DNA of 64,000 nt from Streptomyces sp. SLBN-118 (GCF_006715635.1 NZ_VFNP01000001.1:1612001-1676000), one strand, 5' to 3'. Numbered from the stretch's first letter, positions 36,868 through 45,902 are shown. The notes: generated by a model not told the origin, from the letters alone. Numbers and translations: made by a program.

Positions 36868-37989
36868 TTACTCGCTGAAGAGCCCGAACTCGATGACGTG
36901 CGTGGTGCCCGGTGACACGGTCATGAGCATCCGCTGTGCCTCCTCGGCCACCGCCTCGCGTTGCGCTCGTGTCAGTTCTCCGAAGGCCTGCACGATCACA
37001 CGCGCGCTGTCCTTGGTCTCGGTCAGCCGCCAGATCCCGGCGAGGTGGCCGTCGACGAGGAAGGTGCAGTGGGCCTGATTGCCCTTCCAGGTGCGCTGCC
37101 GGTACTCCTCGGGCACGACGCGGGTCCGGTCGGCGTGCGAGAGCAGCAGATTGTCGAACTCCGGCAGCAGACGGGGAGGCGCGGGAGTGTCGGCGTCCGG
37201 GCGGGGCGCGTCCGGGAGGTCGAAGAGCTCGACGCCGTTCTCGTCCTGAAAGAGGGCCAGCTGTGGCCGCAGCCGCTCGAAGACCTCCCTCAGCCGCGTC
37301 AGTCCGGACCAGGTCTGCATGTCCCTGACCGAGGCGGGCCCGAAGGCCCCCAGATAGCGCAGGACGGTGGCGTCGGGCGCGGGCGCGGGCTCTGCCTGCC
37401 GCCCGAACCAGTGCTCGGCGGTGGTGAGCGCGACCTGGCCGCTCCTGCCCCACAAGCCGCGCGGGGTGACCTGCACCAGCGGCAGCACACAGCGCGCGGC
37501 GACGGAGAGGGCGAAGGCATCGGCGTCCGGCCACTCCTTCAGCAGCACCTCGCGCAGCTCCTTCATGGTCCGGGGCTGCTCCTCGACCAGCTCCCGGCTG
37601 ATGGCCCCGAGCCGGTCCAGATCGACCCCCGCCAGGCCGGTACGGAACTGCCTGAGCTCGCGGTCGCGGGCGGCCTGGACCAGCGGCCGCAGGGTGAGAC
37701 AGTCCTCGGCGGTGTGCGTGTGAATGGTGGAACGCATCGTGACCAGGCGCGCGACCTCGCGGGAGGCCATCAGCCCTGAGAGCTCCTCGGGGTCGAAGCC
37801 CTTCAGTCGTGCGGCGAGCGCGTAGTACGGCGGCTTCACATTCTGCGCCTGGAGGCCGACGAGATGCCCGACGGCGCCCCTGACGGACATCGCGGACCTG
37901 GGAGCACGGCGCAGCAGGAGCTGGCGCGCCAGGGTGGCGCGGTTGAGGGCGCCGTTGCCGAGCACGGGGTAGGTCGTCTTCGAGGCCAT
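36868..37989 (-). CDS. Winged-helix DNA-binding protein of the AlkZ/HTH_42 family (373 aa)
   Basis: Members are related to DNA glycosylases of the AlkZ type. Visible hallmarks are AVGHLVGLQAQNVKPPYYALAARL near the start and LLPEFDNLLLSHADRTRVVP plus TFLVDGHLAGIWRL toward the end. ATG 37989 is chosen; an in-frame ATG at 38019 would add ten residues, and neither has a clear ribosome site. Repair function is inferred from family only. Confidence 0.8.
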   Translation of the reverse strand: MASKTTYPVLGNGALNRATLARQLLLRRAPRSAMSVRGAVGHLVGLQAQNVKPPYYALAARLKGFDPEELSGLMASREVARLVTMRSTIHTHTAEDCLTLRPLVQAARDRELRQFRTGLAGVDLDRLGAISRELVEEQPRTMKELREVLLKEWPDADAFALSVAARCVLPLVQVTPRGLWGRSGQVALTTAEHWFGRQAEPAPAPDATVLRYLGAFGPASVRDMQTWSGLTRLREVFERLRPQLALFQDENGVELFDLPDAPRPDADTPAPPRLLPEFDNLLLSHADRTRVVPEEYRQRTWKGNQAHCTFLVDGHLAGIWRLTETKDSARVIVQAFGELTRAQREAVAEEAQRMLMTVSPGTTHVIEFGLFSE

Positions 37990-38032
37990 GCGCCGTACGC
38001 TACTCACGTATGCGGACACCTTCTGTCCTCAA

Positions 38033-38061
38033 GGAATCCCGGAGGAATCCCGGAGGGATTC
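38033..38061. repeat. Tandem GGAATCCCGGA plus palindrome
   Basis: GGAATCCCGGA occurs twice in direct tandem (38033-38043, 38044-38054). The second copy is the left arm of GAATCCC-GGA-GGGATTC (38045-38061). It lies between the divergent AlkZ-like and corA genes, so it may be an operator. Confidence 0.55.
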
Positions 38062-38181
38062 GAGGAACGCGCCGGTTGCACCCCGTCATGCCGGGCCATT
38101 TCGACCCGGATATCCTGCTCCGTGGCCGTACGGGCGCGGACGACACCCGCGCCGTTTCCGAGGCGGGAGGTGAGAGACACG

Positions 38182-39321
38182 ATGCCGCTGTCCCCGAAGA
38201 AGCACCAATGGCGCCGCCGCCCCCTCCTGCCCCCGAGCCAGCAGCCCGCCAATCCCCCGCCGGCGGAGCCCGTCGCTCCCGCCCCGGTGCAGAAGGACCA
38301 GGGCAGCATCGTCCAGGCCGCGCTCTACCGCGACGGCCGACGCGTCTCGACGCCCGACTCCCTCGCCCAGACCTTCCGCCAGCTGCGCGAGTACCCCGAC
38401 GGCATGGCCTGGATCGGGCTGCACCGCCCCACCGAGGCCGAAGTCCTCTCGCTCGCGGAGGAGTTCGACCTCCATGAACTGGCCGTCGAGGACGCGCTGG
38501 AGGCCCACCAGCGCCCCAAGCTCGAACGGTACGGCGACACCCTCTTCGTGGTGCTGCGCGCCGCCCGCTATCTCGACGCCCAGGAAGAGGTCGAGTTCGG
38601 CGAGCTGCATGTCTTCGTCGGCAGGGACTTCCTGATCACGGTCCGCCACGGCGCGGCCCCCGACCTGTCCGCGGTCCGCCACCGCATGGAGAAGACCCCG
38701 GAACTGCTGGCGCTGGGCCCGGAGGCGGTGCTGTACGCGATCCTGGACGCGGTGGTCGACGGCTACGCCCCGGTCGTGGCGGGCGTGCAGAACGACATCG
38801 ACGAGATCGAGACCGAGGTCTTCGGCGGCGATCCGGCGGTGTCGCGCCGCATCTACGAACTCTCCCGCGAAATGGTCGAGTTCCAGCGCGCCACCCGCCC
38901 CCTCGTCGGCATGCTGCACGCCTTGATGGCGGGCTTCGCGAAGTACGGCACGGACGAGGAGCTCCAGCGCTATCTCCGCGACGTCGCCGACCACGTGACC
39001 CACACCAGCGAGCGCGTGGACGGCTTCCGCCAGGCGCTGGCGGACATCCTGACCGTGAACGCGACGCTGGTGACGCAGCAGCAGAACGAGGAGATGCGCG
39101 CGATGGCGGAGGCGGGCATCGAGCAGAACGAAGAGATCAAGAAGATCTCCGCCTGGGCGGCCATCCTCTTCGCACCCACACTGGTGGGAACCATCTACGG
39201 CATGAACTTCGACAACATGCCGGAGTTGCACTGGGCGAGTGGGTATCCCTTCGCGGTTCTGCTGATGGCAGCGGTCTGTCTGAGCCTGTACTTCGTCTTC
39301 AAACGGCGGGACTGGCTCTGA
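38182..39321 (+). CDS. corA: CorA-family divalent metal transporter (379 aa)
   Basis: Magnesium/cobalt channel. A long cytoplasmic domain with a helical stalk is followed by two C-terminal membrane helices with the pore motif YGMNFDNMPEL between them, and the protein ends with the basic RRDWL. A Pro-rich N-terminal extension of about 45 residues is present. ATG 38182 follows GGGAGGTGAG. Confidence 0.93.
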   Translation: MPLSPKKHQWRRRPLLPPSQQPANPPPAEPVAPAPVQKDQGSIVQAALYRDGRRVSTPDSLAQTFRQLREYPDGMAWIGLHRPTEAEVLSLAEEFDLHELAVEDALEAHQRPKLERYGDTLFVVLRAARYLDAQEEVEFGELHVFVGRDFLITVRHGAAPDLSAVRHRMEKTPELLALGPEAVLYAILDAVVDGYAPVVAGVQNDIDEIETEVFGGDPAVSRRIYELSREMVEFQRATRPLVGMLHALMAGFAKYGTDEELQRYLRDVADHVTHTSERVDGFRQALADILTVNATLVTQQQNEEMRAMAEAGIEQNEEIKKISAWAAILFAPTLVGTIYGMNFDNMPELHWASGYPFAVLLMAAVCLSLYFVFKRRDWL

Positions 39322-39323
39322 GT

Positions 39324-39600
39324 CATCGCGTCAACAACGACGGGCGGTCGCTGAGCCTGCTGGCGCCGAATCCGCAGCACGCCCTCGGGACCGACCGCGT
39401 GGCCTCCTGGGACCTGCCGTCCGATCCGGCGGTGGTGGCCGAAGCCCGTGTCCGGACCCTGCGCTGCCTCGACGCTTGGGGGCTGAGCGAGCTGGCCTTC
39501 ACGATGGAACTGATCGTCAGCGAGCTGGTCACCAATGCCATCCGTTACGCGGCGGGGCCCATCCGGTTGCGTCTGATCAGGACCGGTCCACCTCCCACCC
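39324..39600 (+). pseudogene. Fragment of a SpoIIE/anti-sigma type ATP-binding domain
   Basis: Directly after the corA stop the frame reads VASWDLPSDPAVVAEARVRT then ELIVSELVTNAIRYA and GPIRLRLIR, the first half of a HATPase_c domain as in Streptomyces serine phosphatases and anti-sigma factors. There is no start with a ribosome site and the ATP-lid half is missing, so both ends are lost. Confidence 0.7.
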
Positions 39601-39864
39601 CGGGCCTGTACCGCTTTCGATGCCCAGGTCATTGAAGGATGCGGCCAGGGGATCGTTGCCGGCGCTGCCGTCGGAGGTGTCCATCGCGCTACCTCACCCA
39701 TGAGAGGCCGGGATCTCGGCGCATGTCCGGCGCCTGCATGGCTCATTCCTGTGGTGCCTCCAGCATGGCACCGAGCCGCCGTCCGGGGGCGGTGGGAGCC
39801 GATCCGGGGTGTGGGACAGTCCGGATCGGCGAGCGGCCGCCGCGAGGAGGCACAGGGCGCCGGG

Positions 39865-39933
39865 TCAGTGCCGCTTGCGTGCCACGTAGTACGCGTTGCC
39901 GGGCCACACCCGGTACCCCACGGCGCCGCATAG
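39865..39933 (-). pseudogene. Orphan C-terminus ending in RVWPGNAYYVARKRH
   Basis: The minus strand encodes GAVGYRVWPGNAYYVARKRH followed by TGA at 39865-39867, with an in-frame TAG/TGC context upstream and no longer coding frame. This looks like the last 20 residues of a lost protein of unknown identity. The remainder of 39601-40026 has no supported gene. Confidence 0.35.
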
Positions 39934-39975
39934 GCCTGGTGCTGACGCCGTAGTCCGGCTGCCGCCGACGAACCG

Positions 39976-40008
39976 CGGCCGGGGTCCCACGAGATGGGGC
40001 CCCGGCCG
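39976..40008. terminator. GC-rich hairpin after the sigma operon
   Basis: A 13-bp stem (39976-39988 with 39996-40008, one G-T pair) and 7-nt loop, 19 nt beyond the stop of the membrane-protein gene. TTTC follows on the plus side. Confidence 0.65.
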
Positions 40009-40026
40009 TTTCGTGTGGTGCCCGGG

Positions 40027-40689
40027 TCAGTTCGACGGGGCGGCAGGGGGCTCCTGCCCGGGAGCCGCGCCGGACTCGTCGGCCTTCGTGTCCTTCGAGG
40101 GGCGTTCCTTCGACGGCGGGGGAAGACGCTGCTCGGCCAACAGCCGTGCGCAGTACGCGGCGACGCCGTCCGGACCGCCCGCCGCGTCTTCGAGCCGCTG
40201 CCAGGCCGGGCCGTCAAGACTGCCGGGGCGTCCCTGCCGCGACTCGTACACACGACACTGCGCCAGCTGGTCCCTTGCGGTCGGCGGGCGATCGTCGCGC
40301 GTGGGTCCGGCCGGTCCGGCCTTCGGAGGGACGGGGACGAAGGGGCGCGCCGGAGCCGTGATCCCCCCGCCCTGGGAGGGCGAGGAACTCGGGGCCGGCG
40401 CCGGCCCGCTCCGCCCGTCCGTGAACGGTGCCGGGATCGTGCCGGCCGCCATCGCCACGCCGCCCAGCGTCAGCCCGGCCACAAACGTGCCCAGGCCCGC
40501 CTTGATCCAGCGGGCCAGGCCCCGCGGCTTCACGGGCCGCCAGTCGTCCCTGCGCCGGGTGGGCGCGCCCGTAGCTCCCGCGGCACGGGCAGCCCGGAAG
40601 GCGGCGAGGGCGCACCGCTCGGCCTGCTGTGCCGCAGGCTCCGTGCGCGCCGCCGCTGCAAGCAGATCGTCGAGTGTCGGAGCAGGCAT
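40027..40689 (-). CDS. Membrane protein coupled to the sigma factor (220 aa)
   Basis: Short cytoplasmic N-terminus (PTLDDLLAAAARTEPAAQQA), one membrane helix (~75-95) and a Pro-rich extracellular part with two cysteines. Position directly after an ECF sigma gene suggests a regulatory partner, although no zinc anti-sigma motif is visible. ATG 40689 shares one base with the sigma stop (TGATG); a longer start at 40755 would overlap by 67 nt and is less likely. Confidence 0.7.
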   Translation of the reverse strand: MPAPTLDDLLAAAARTEPAAQQAERCALAAFRAARAAGATGAPTRRRDDWRPVKPRGLARWIKAGLGTFVAGLTLGGVAMAAGTIPAPFTDGRSGPAPAPSSSPSQGGGITAPARPFVPVPPKAGPAGPTRDDRPPTARDQLAQCRVYESRQGRPGSLDGPAWQRLEDAAGGPDGVAAYCARLLAEQRLPPPSKERPSKDTKADESGAAPGQEPPAAPSN

Positions 40690-41402
40690 CACGTGCGGCT
40701 GGGGGGCCCGCATCGGGGTCCACCTCGGCGTGCGCGGCTCGTCACCGGGGTCCATGGCACCTCTGGATCGGTTCGGTCATCTCCTTCTCCCAGCGCACGG
40801 GAGTCCGAATCTGTCACGCGGCTTCGCCCGAGCGTCGCCAGATGTTTCCCCAGACGTCTCAGCCCGCGGTGCGTGGCGGCGCGTACCGCTCCGGGCCGCC
40901 TGCCCAGCACCCGGGCCGCCGCGGGCCCGTCAAGACCGATGACAGTCCGCAGCAGGACCGCTTCCGCCTGTCTGTGGGGCAGGGCGGTTATCAGCGCGAC
41001 GGCCCGCACGGTGGAGATGGTTTCCAAGGCCTCCGCGGCCGTGTTCTGCCTGGCCGGCAGCTCCATCGGGTCCTGTTCGATGAGCGTGCCGCGCGGGCGG
41101 CTCCTCAGCCGGCGCAGATGGTCGATGGCCCGGTTGCGCGCGATGCAGGCGGTCCAGGCGCGGAAACCTGCCCCGTCCCCCCGGAAGCGTCCCAGGTCAC
41201 GCACGATCTCGAGCCAAGCGTCTGATGCGACGTCCTCGGCGTCGTCCCCGACCAGACCTCGCAGATAGCCGAGCAGGCGAGGCTGCACGAGCCGGAAGGC
41301 GGCCGCGAAGGCCGCCTCGTCCCCCTGCTGTGCCCGCGCGACGTCCTCACCGAGCTTCGCGTCGTACGTCTCCACACGGCGCCCGCCCCCCACCTTGCCC
41401 AC
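40689..41402 (-). CDS. ECF-type RNA polymerase sigma factor (237 aa)
   Basis: Region 2 is at ~25-95 (FRLVQPRLLGYLRGLVGDDA, then EIVRDLGRFRGDGAGFRAW and IARNRAIDHLRRLR). Region 4 is at ~135-185 (ALPHRQAEAVLLRTVIGLDG, then RPGAVRAATHRGLRRLGKHL). GTG 41402 is chosen for the GAAGAGGA upstream; the frame extends to 41564 without coding character. Translationally coupled to the membrane protein. Confidence 0.87.
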   Translation of the reverse strand: MGKVGGGRRVETYDAKLGEDVARAQQGDEAAFAAAFRLVQPRLLGYLRGLVGDDAEDVASDAWLEIVRDLGRFRGDGAGFRAWTACIARNRAIDHLRRLRSRPRGTLIEQDPMELPARQNTAAEALETISTVRAVALITALPHRQAEAVLLRTVIGLDGPAAARVLGRRPGAVRAATHRGLRRLGKHLATLGRSRVTDSDSRALGEGDDRTDPEVPWTPVTSRARRGGPRCGPPSRT

Positions 41403-41547
41403 TCGTTCCTCTTCGTCGCCCCGCGTCACGGCGCACCCATACTGATGCCCCCTACACATGACTGCGCCGTGCCCTGCGGAAATGTCACCTGCGTCCGAGC
41501 GGTCGCAGGGCTCGCGAGCCTTCCCGTGGCGGGCGAGGATGGGGGTG

Positions 41548-42351
41548 ATGGAGACAACGAGCACGGCCCCCGGAGTGACGTCGAGCCATGAGGTCTTCGG
41601 CGCACCGTGCTGGATCAGCCTGATGGCGCGCGACCTTCAGGCCGCTCAGTCCTTCTACGGCGCGGTCCTCGGCTGGACCTTCCGGCGCGCCCGGCTCGGT
41701 GCCCAGTTCCGGCTCGCACATCTCGGGGGCACCCCCGTCGCCGGTATCGGCGCGCTGGCCCCCGCCCTGCGGGCCCCCGTCGCATGGACACCATATTTCG
41801 CCGTTGCCGACGTGGACGAGACGGCGGCACGGATCCGGGAACGCAGTGCCACCGTCGCGGTGGGGCCGCTGCGCTTCCCGGTGGGCCGCGGAGCCCTGGC
41901 CGCGGACCGGGACGGCGCCGTGTTCGGCATCTGGGAGGGGCAGCTGGTCTCCAACTGGCAGGCCTGGCGCAAGAACGCGCCCGCCTGGCTGCGGCTGCGC
42001 ACACGCGACGCGTTCGAGGCTGCGATCTTCTACGGAGAGGTCCTCGACTGGGCCGGAGAGCGCCCGGGCTGCTGCCAGGTCGACTACCAGGAGGGAGAGG
42101 TGGTCCTCCACCAGCATGGTCAGGTACTCGCCCGGCTCAGTTCGGGCGCGATCGGCACGGCACCCGACCCGCTGTTCCAGCCGCGCTGGCACGTCCACTT
42201 CCCTGTCGATGATGTGCAGGCCACGGTCGAGGCCGCGCTCCTCCACGGTGGCTCGGCGCTCGGGCAGGGCCCGGCCGCCCACGGGGTGGAGGCGACGCTC
42301 CGCGATCCCGACGGTGCCCTGTTCACCGTCACGAGCCGCCCGGCGAGCTAG
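41548..42351 (+). CDS. VOC-family protein with two glyoxalase-like domains (267 aa)
   Basis: Two glyoxalase/bleomycin-resistance-type folds in tandem: PCWISLMARDLQAAQSFYGA at ~20 and a second repeat starting WLRLRTRDAFEAAIFYGEVL at ~150, each ending in a Pro/Asp-Gly-x-x-F strand. Such proteins are metal-dependent lyases, dioxygenases or binding proteins; no substrate can be named. ATG 41548 follows GAGG; ATG 41539 is also possible. Confidence 0.85.
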   Translation: METTSTAPGVTSSHEVFGAPCWISLMARDLQAAQSFYGAVLGWTFRRARLGAQFRLAHLGGTPVAGIGALAPALRAPVAWTPYFAVADVDETAARIRERSATVAVGPLRFPVGRGALAADRDGAVFGIWEGQLVSNWQAWRKNAPAWLRLRTRDAFEAAIFYGEVLDWAGERPGCCQVDYQEGEVVLHQHGQVLARLSSGAIGTAPDPLFQPRWHVHFPVDDVQATVEAALLHGGSALGQGPAAHGVEATLRDPDGALFTVTSRPAS

Positions 42352-42411
42352 GTGTATTGCCCTGTGAGGTTGGGGGCGTCCGCGGCAGGGACATCACCGC
42401 CGCAGGGAACA

Positions 42412-42645
42412 TCACTTCGAGCCGAGCGGCCGCACCGTCATCGGCGTCCCGAGCACCTGATGGCCGCCACTGGCCAGCATGCGTACCTCTCCCCGGTCGC
42501 TGATCTCCGCGCGGACGATGCCCGTCTCGTCCTCGTAGATCGGGTATCCCCCCGCCCCCGCCTGCGCGGTGCGGTGGACGATCACCGCGTCGTCCTCCAC
42601 GGCGGACGCCTGAAATACCAGTTCGTAGGTTTCCGGGTAATCCAT
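42412..42645 (-). CDS. DUF6296 family protein (77 aa)
   Basis: MDYPETYELVFQASAVEDDA and YEDETGIVRAEISDRGEVRM match the small Streptomyces DUF6296 family. Soluble, beta-rich, function unknown. Confidence 0.75.
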   Translation of the reverse strand: MDYPETYELVFQASAVEDDAVIVHRTAQAGAGGYPIYEDETGIVRAEISDRGEVRMLASGGHQVLGTPMTVRPLGSK

Positions 42646-42693
42646 GAGTGCCTCCCGACATCGTCCATCGTCGCGCAGACCGGCCGGCGGCGC

Positions 42694-43040
42694 CTATCGG
42701 AAGATCGCCATTGCCTGCACTTCGAGTACCGCGTCGTCGGCGTTCCAGTCCTGGACCTTGCCGAGGCAGCGGGCCGAGAAGGTGCCCTGCGGGACCTCGT
42801 TGCGAGTCCTTCCCGTGTAGGTGCGCACCGCGCGGGCCGCCCGCGGCTGTGCCTTGTACCGGCGGATGAAGGAGTCCAGGTCCGTCCCCGGCCCAGATCC
42901 CGCCCGCTGTCGTAGGTCACGCTCCGCTCGTCGAGTACACGGCCGCCGAAGCGCATCACGGTCAGCGATTCGCCCCGGTAGAAGCGGACGGACTTTCCCG
43001 AGGGGGAGTCGTCGGCGCCGCTCAGACCGTCTACTGCGCG
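42694..43040 (-). pseudogene. Frameshifted and 5'-truncated unknown gene
   Basis: Two minus-strand frames join near 42890. The upstream part reads SGKSVRFYRGESLTVMRFGG and ERSVTYDSGR; the downstream part reads TDLDSFIRRYKAQPRAARAV then NEVPQGTFSARCLGKVQDWN, ending at TAG 42694-42696. Both halves have strong codon bias, so one protein was broken by a frameshift. No start is found. Family not recognised. Confidence 0.5.
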
Positions 43041-43582
43041 GGCGCCAGTTCCGCGGCACCGAAGGAGACGTCGAAGCGGTCGCACCAGATACTGACGCTG
43101 GTGTAGCCGGCCAGATCGAGGTCCCGGGGCAGGGCGTAGTTCTGGTCGCCCATGTTGCCCTTGAGCTTGCCGAGGCTGATGTGCTTTCCGTCGTCGAAGA
43201 CCCGCCAGCCGGCCGTGCCGTGCTTCACGGGGGCGTCCGTCAGCAGCACCCGGAGATCAGGACCGTTGCTGGTGTCCAGGTTCTCCAGCCTCAGAATGCG
43301 CGAGCCGTCGGGCAGCCGGACGATCCGGGCCGAGCCCGAAGTGTTGTGTTCATGGCTGATGAGCGTGCCCGATGCCAGGGTCTGCGGGCCGGAGGCGGCC
43401 GGCGCCCTCCCCGGCTCTCCGGCCGCCGGAGCTGCGGCGGCGGGGAGTTCGTCCCGTACCGTCTCGTCGACCCACAGCTTCCACGGCTGGAACCAGTAGA
43501 GCCCGAGGCCCAGCGCCATCGCACCGGCGACCAGCGCAGAGACGACCACAGGCCTCTTCAGCAACAACCGCACGCGTCCCAC
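43031..43582 (-). CDS. DM13-domain exported protein (183 aa)
   Basis: N-terminal membrane anchor (VVVSALVAGAMALGLGLYWF), a Pro/Ala linker, then a DM13 domain (~65-180: LASGTLISHEHNTSGSARIV, then LENLDTSNGPDLRVLLTD and the single Cys in SVSIWCDRFDVSFG). DM13 domains are proposed to act in redox or electron transfer outside the membrane. Confidence 0.85.
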   Translation of the reverse strand: MGRVRLLLKRPVVVSALVAGAMALGLGLYWFQPWKLWVDETVRDELPAAAAPAAGEPGRAPAASGPQTLASGTLISHEHNTSGSARIVRLPDGSRILRLENLDTSNGPDLRVLLTDAPVKHGTAGWRVFDDGKHISLGKLKGNMGDQNYALPRDLDLAGYTSVSIWCDRFDVSFGAAELAPAQ

Positions 43583-43699
43583 GACGTCCTCCCGGTATCC
43601 GCCGGGCGCTGTGCCCGGACCCGTCCATTCAACGGGACTTCGCGCCGCGGAGGGCGGCCCGGCGGATGACGGAAGTCTTACGTCAGAGGCGGCGTCGTC

Positions 43700-45085
43700 C
43701 TACGCCCCCGCGATCAGGCGGTCGACCGCCGCCGTCCCCGAGCTGTAGCCGGGTGCCATCGGCTGGGGCAGCTCCGCGGCCACCGGCGCGGCGCGCGGCG
43801 CGCGGGCGGGGACGAGCCCCCGCGCCGAGACCGGCTCCTGCGCCAGCGCCAGCATCGGCGCCGCCGGCTGCGTCTGAGCCTGCTCCGGCGGCAGCGGCTG
43901 TGGCGAGGGCACCTGGGAAAGCATCGGGGCCATCGGCTGCGGGGGCGGTTCCGGGGCCTGGATGCGCCGCCCGTACAGAACCCCTTCCATCGCCTCCATC
44001 AGCCGCAGCACATCCTCCTGCGGCCGCACCACCAGCCGCAGGAACCGGCTCGAACTGCCGACCTTGTTGCTGCACTCGCGCACCAGCACCCCGTACTCGG
44101 AAAGCAGCCGGTCCCGCAGGACCGAGCCGTCCACACCCTCGGGAAGGCGTACGTAGAGGAAGTTGCCCTGCGAGGGATAGACGGTCATCCCCGGCAGTTG
44201 AGAGAGCCGCCAGGTCATCTCCTGCCGGTCGCGGCGGGCCTGCGAGAGGCTCTCCGCGTACTCCTGCCGGTGCTCCTTGAGCATGAAGACCACAGTCTCG
44301 GCAAAGGAGTTGAGATTCCACTTCGGCAGGGCAGCGCGCACCTTCCCGGCGAGGGTGGGATTCGAGACGAGGTAGCCGAAGCGGACGCCGTGCAGGCCGA
44401 AGTTCTTGCCCAGGCTGCGCAGCACGATCACATTCGTCCGCAGCACGGCCTCCGCGGCGACGCTCGGCTCGGGCTCGGCGTCCGCGAACTCCAGGAAGGA
44501 CTCGTCGACGACGACCAGATCAAGATCCTGGAGCTCGTCGAGGAGCGCGATGACCCGCTGCTTGGGCAGGAAACCGCCGTCGGGGTTGTTGGGGTTGCAG
44601 ATGACCGCCGCGCGCGAGCCGCGGCTCCGGATGAACTGCACGAAGGACGCCGTGTCGAGGCCGAAGCCGTGCGCCTCGGGCAGCAGGAGCATGTCGACGC
44701 GCTTTCCGGTCTCCATCGGCTGGTCGGTCCACCGCCCGAAGGTGGGCACCGGTACGGCCAGTGACTCGCGGACCAGCAAGTGGTCGATCCAGGTGATCAG
44801 TTCGGTGGATCCGTTGCCCATGGCGACGGTCTGCGGGTTGAGTCCGAGCACCTGGCACAGCTCGGCGGTGATGGTGTCCGCCCCGCTCGGGTAATAGGTG
44901 AGGATCTCGCGCAGGCGGCTGCCGAGCATGTCGAACATCTCGGGGGTGGGAAAGTACGGATTGCACGGGATGCAGAAGTCGGTGATCTCTCCGGCCTGTC
45001 CACCGCCTGCCCGGTTCAGGGTGAAGTACGAAGGGCTGTGCGCGGTGGACGCGCGGAAGAGTGCGGTGACGTTGCCGCCGGCCAT
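43700..45085 (-). CDS. PLP aminotransferase of the HisC type with a long C-terminal tail (461 aa)
   Basis: Fold type I aminotransferase resembling histidinol-phosphate aminotransferase or CobD. It has CNPNNPDGG, VVVDESFLEFAD with the cofactor Asp, SLGKNFGLHGVRFGY with the PLP Lys, and a C-terminal Arg in FLRLVVRPQED. After ~residue 370 it carries about 90 residues of Pro/Ala/Gln-rich sequence that is not part of the fold. ATG 45085 follows GGGGAGG. Substrate unknown; the divergent methyltransferase may belong to the same pathway. Confidence 0.85.
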   Translation of the reverse strand: MAGGNVTALFRASTAHSPSYFTLNRAGGGQAGEITDFCIPCNPYFPTPEMFDMLGSRLREILTYYPSGADTITAELCQVLGLNPQTVAMGNGSTELITWIDHLLVRESLAVPVPTFGRWTDQPMETGKRVDMLLLPEAHGFGLDTASFVQFIRSRGSRAAVICNPNNPDGGFLPKQRVIALLDELQDLDLVVVDESFLEFADAEPEPSVAAEAVLRTNVIVLRSLGKNFGLHGVRFGYLVSNPTLAGKVRAALPKWNLNSFAETVVFMLKEHRQEYAESLSQARRDRQEMTWRLSQLPGMTVYPSQGNFLYVRLPEGVDGSVLRDRLLSEYGVLVRECSNKVGSSSRFLRLVVRPQEDVLRLMEAMEGVLYGRRIQAPEPPPQPMAPMLSQVPSPQPLPPEQAQTQPAAPMLALAQEPVSARGLVPARAPRAAPVAAELPQPMAPGYSSGTAAVDRLIAGA

Positions 45086-45188
45086 GGATCTGCCTCCCCT
45101 GCCTGCCAATGGCCCGTACGGATGCGCAGGGACCCTCCCGGAATACGGAAGGGGCTGAGGTGATGTTCAACGACTATGGTGAACCTTG

Positions 45189-45902
45189 ATGTTCACACCG
45201 TCGGGCCCCACGTTCCGAGAGCTCGCCGTGCAGGCGCTCTCGTCGATCGAGCACGGCTACGACCTGCTCGCGCCGAAGTTCGACGAGACCCCCTTCCGTA
45301 CTCCCGACCGGCTCCTCGATCCGGTGGTACGGGCGCTCGGGCCGCTCGGGCCGTTCCGCTCCGGGCTCGACGTCTGCTGCGGTACGGGGGCGGGGGTGCG
45401 TGTGCTGCGGCAGCTGTGCGAGGACGGGGTCACAGGGGTCGACTTCAGCGCCGGCATGCTCGCCGAGGCGAAAGCGACGTACCCCTCGGTCACCTGGGTA
45501 CGCGCGGACGCCCTCGCCCTCCCCTTCACCGAGGCCTTCGACCTGGCCGTGAGCTTCGGCGCGTTCGGCCACTTCCTGCCCGGCGAACGCCCCGCCCTCT
45601 TCGCCCAGGTCCACCGGGCGCTGCGCCCCGGCGGCAGGTTCGCCTTCCCGCTCCCGGCGCCTGCCAGGGTCGGCTCCCCGCTGTACTGGGCGCTGTGGGC
45701 CTTCGACGCGGCGATGCGCGTACGGAACCTGCTGTGGCGGCCGACGTTTGTCATGTACTACCGCACCTTCCGGCTCTCCGACGTGCTGTCCGAACTGGCA
45801 CGGGCGGGGTTCACCGTGGAGCTGCGGCCGCTCGAAGAGCTGGGCCGCCTGGGGGACGGCAGCCCGCGGTGCGGGCTGGTGGTGGCCACGCGCCACGACT
45901 GA
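45189..45902 (+). CDS. Class I SAM-dependent methyltransferase (237 aa)
   Basis: SAM motif I is SGLDVCCGTGAGVRVL, with the acidic loop in VTGVDFSAGMLAEAKA and motif III in FDLAVSFGAFGHFL followed by HRALRPGGRFAF. Likely a small-molecule methyltransferase. ATG 45189 chosen; TTG 45186 is an alternative. Divergent from the aminotransferase across ~100 nt. Confidence 0.85.
   Translation: MFTPSGPTFRELAVQALSSIEHGYDLLAPKFDETPFRTPDRLLDPVVRALGPLGPFRSGLDVCCGTGAGVRVLRQLCEDGVTGVDFSAGMLAEAKATYPSVTWVRADALALPFTEAFDLAVSFGAFGHFLPGERPALFAQVHRALRPGGRFAFPLPAPARVGSPLYWALWAFDAAMRVRNLLWRPTFVMYYRTFRLSDVLSELARAGFTVELRPLEELGRLGDGSPRCGLVVATRHD

Noticed and set aside
45136-45150. TCCCG-N5-CGGAA, similar to the hyi/gcl operators
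   Set aside because: One arm is mismatched, there is no second copy at 21 bp, and the neighbouring aminotransferase and methyltransferase have no clear glyoxylate link.
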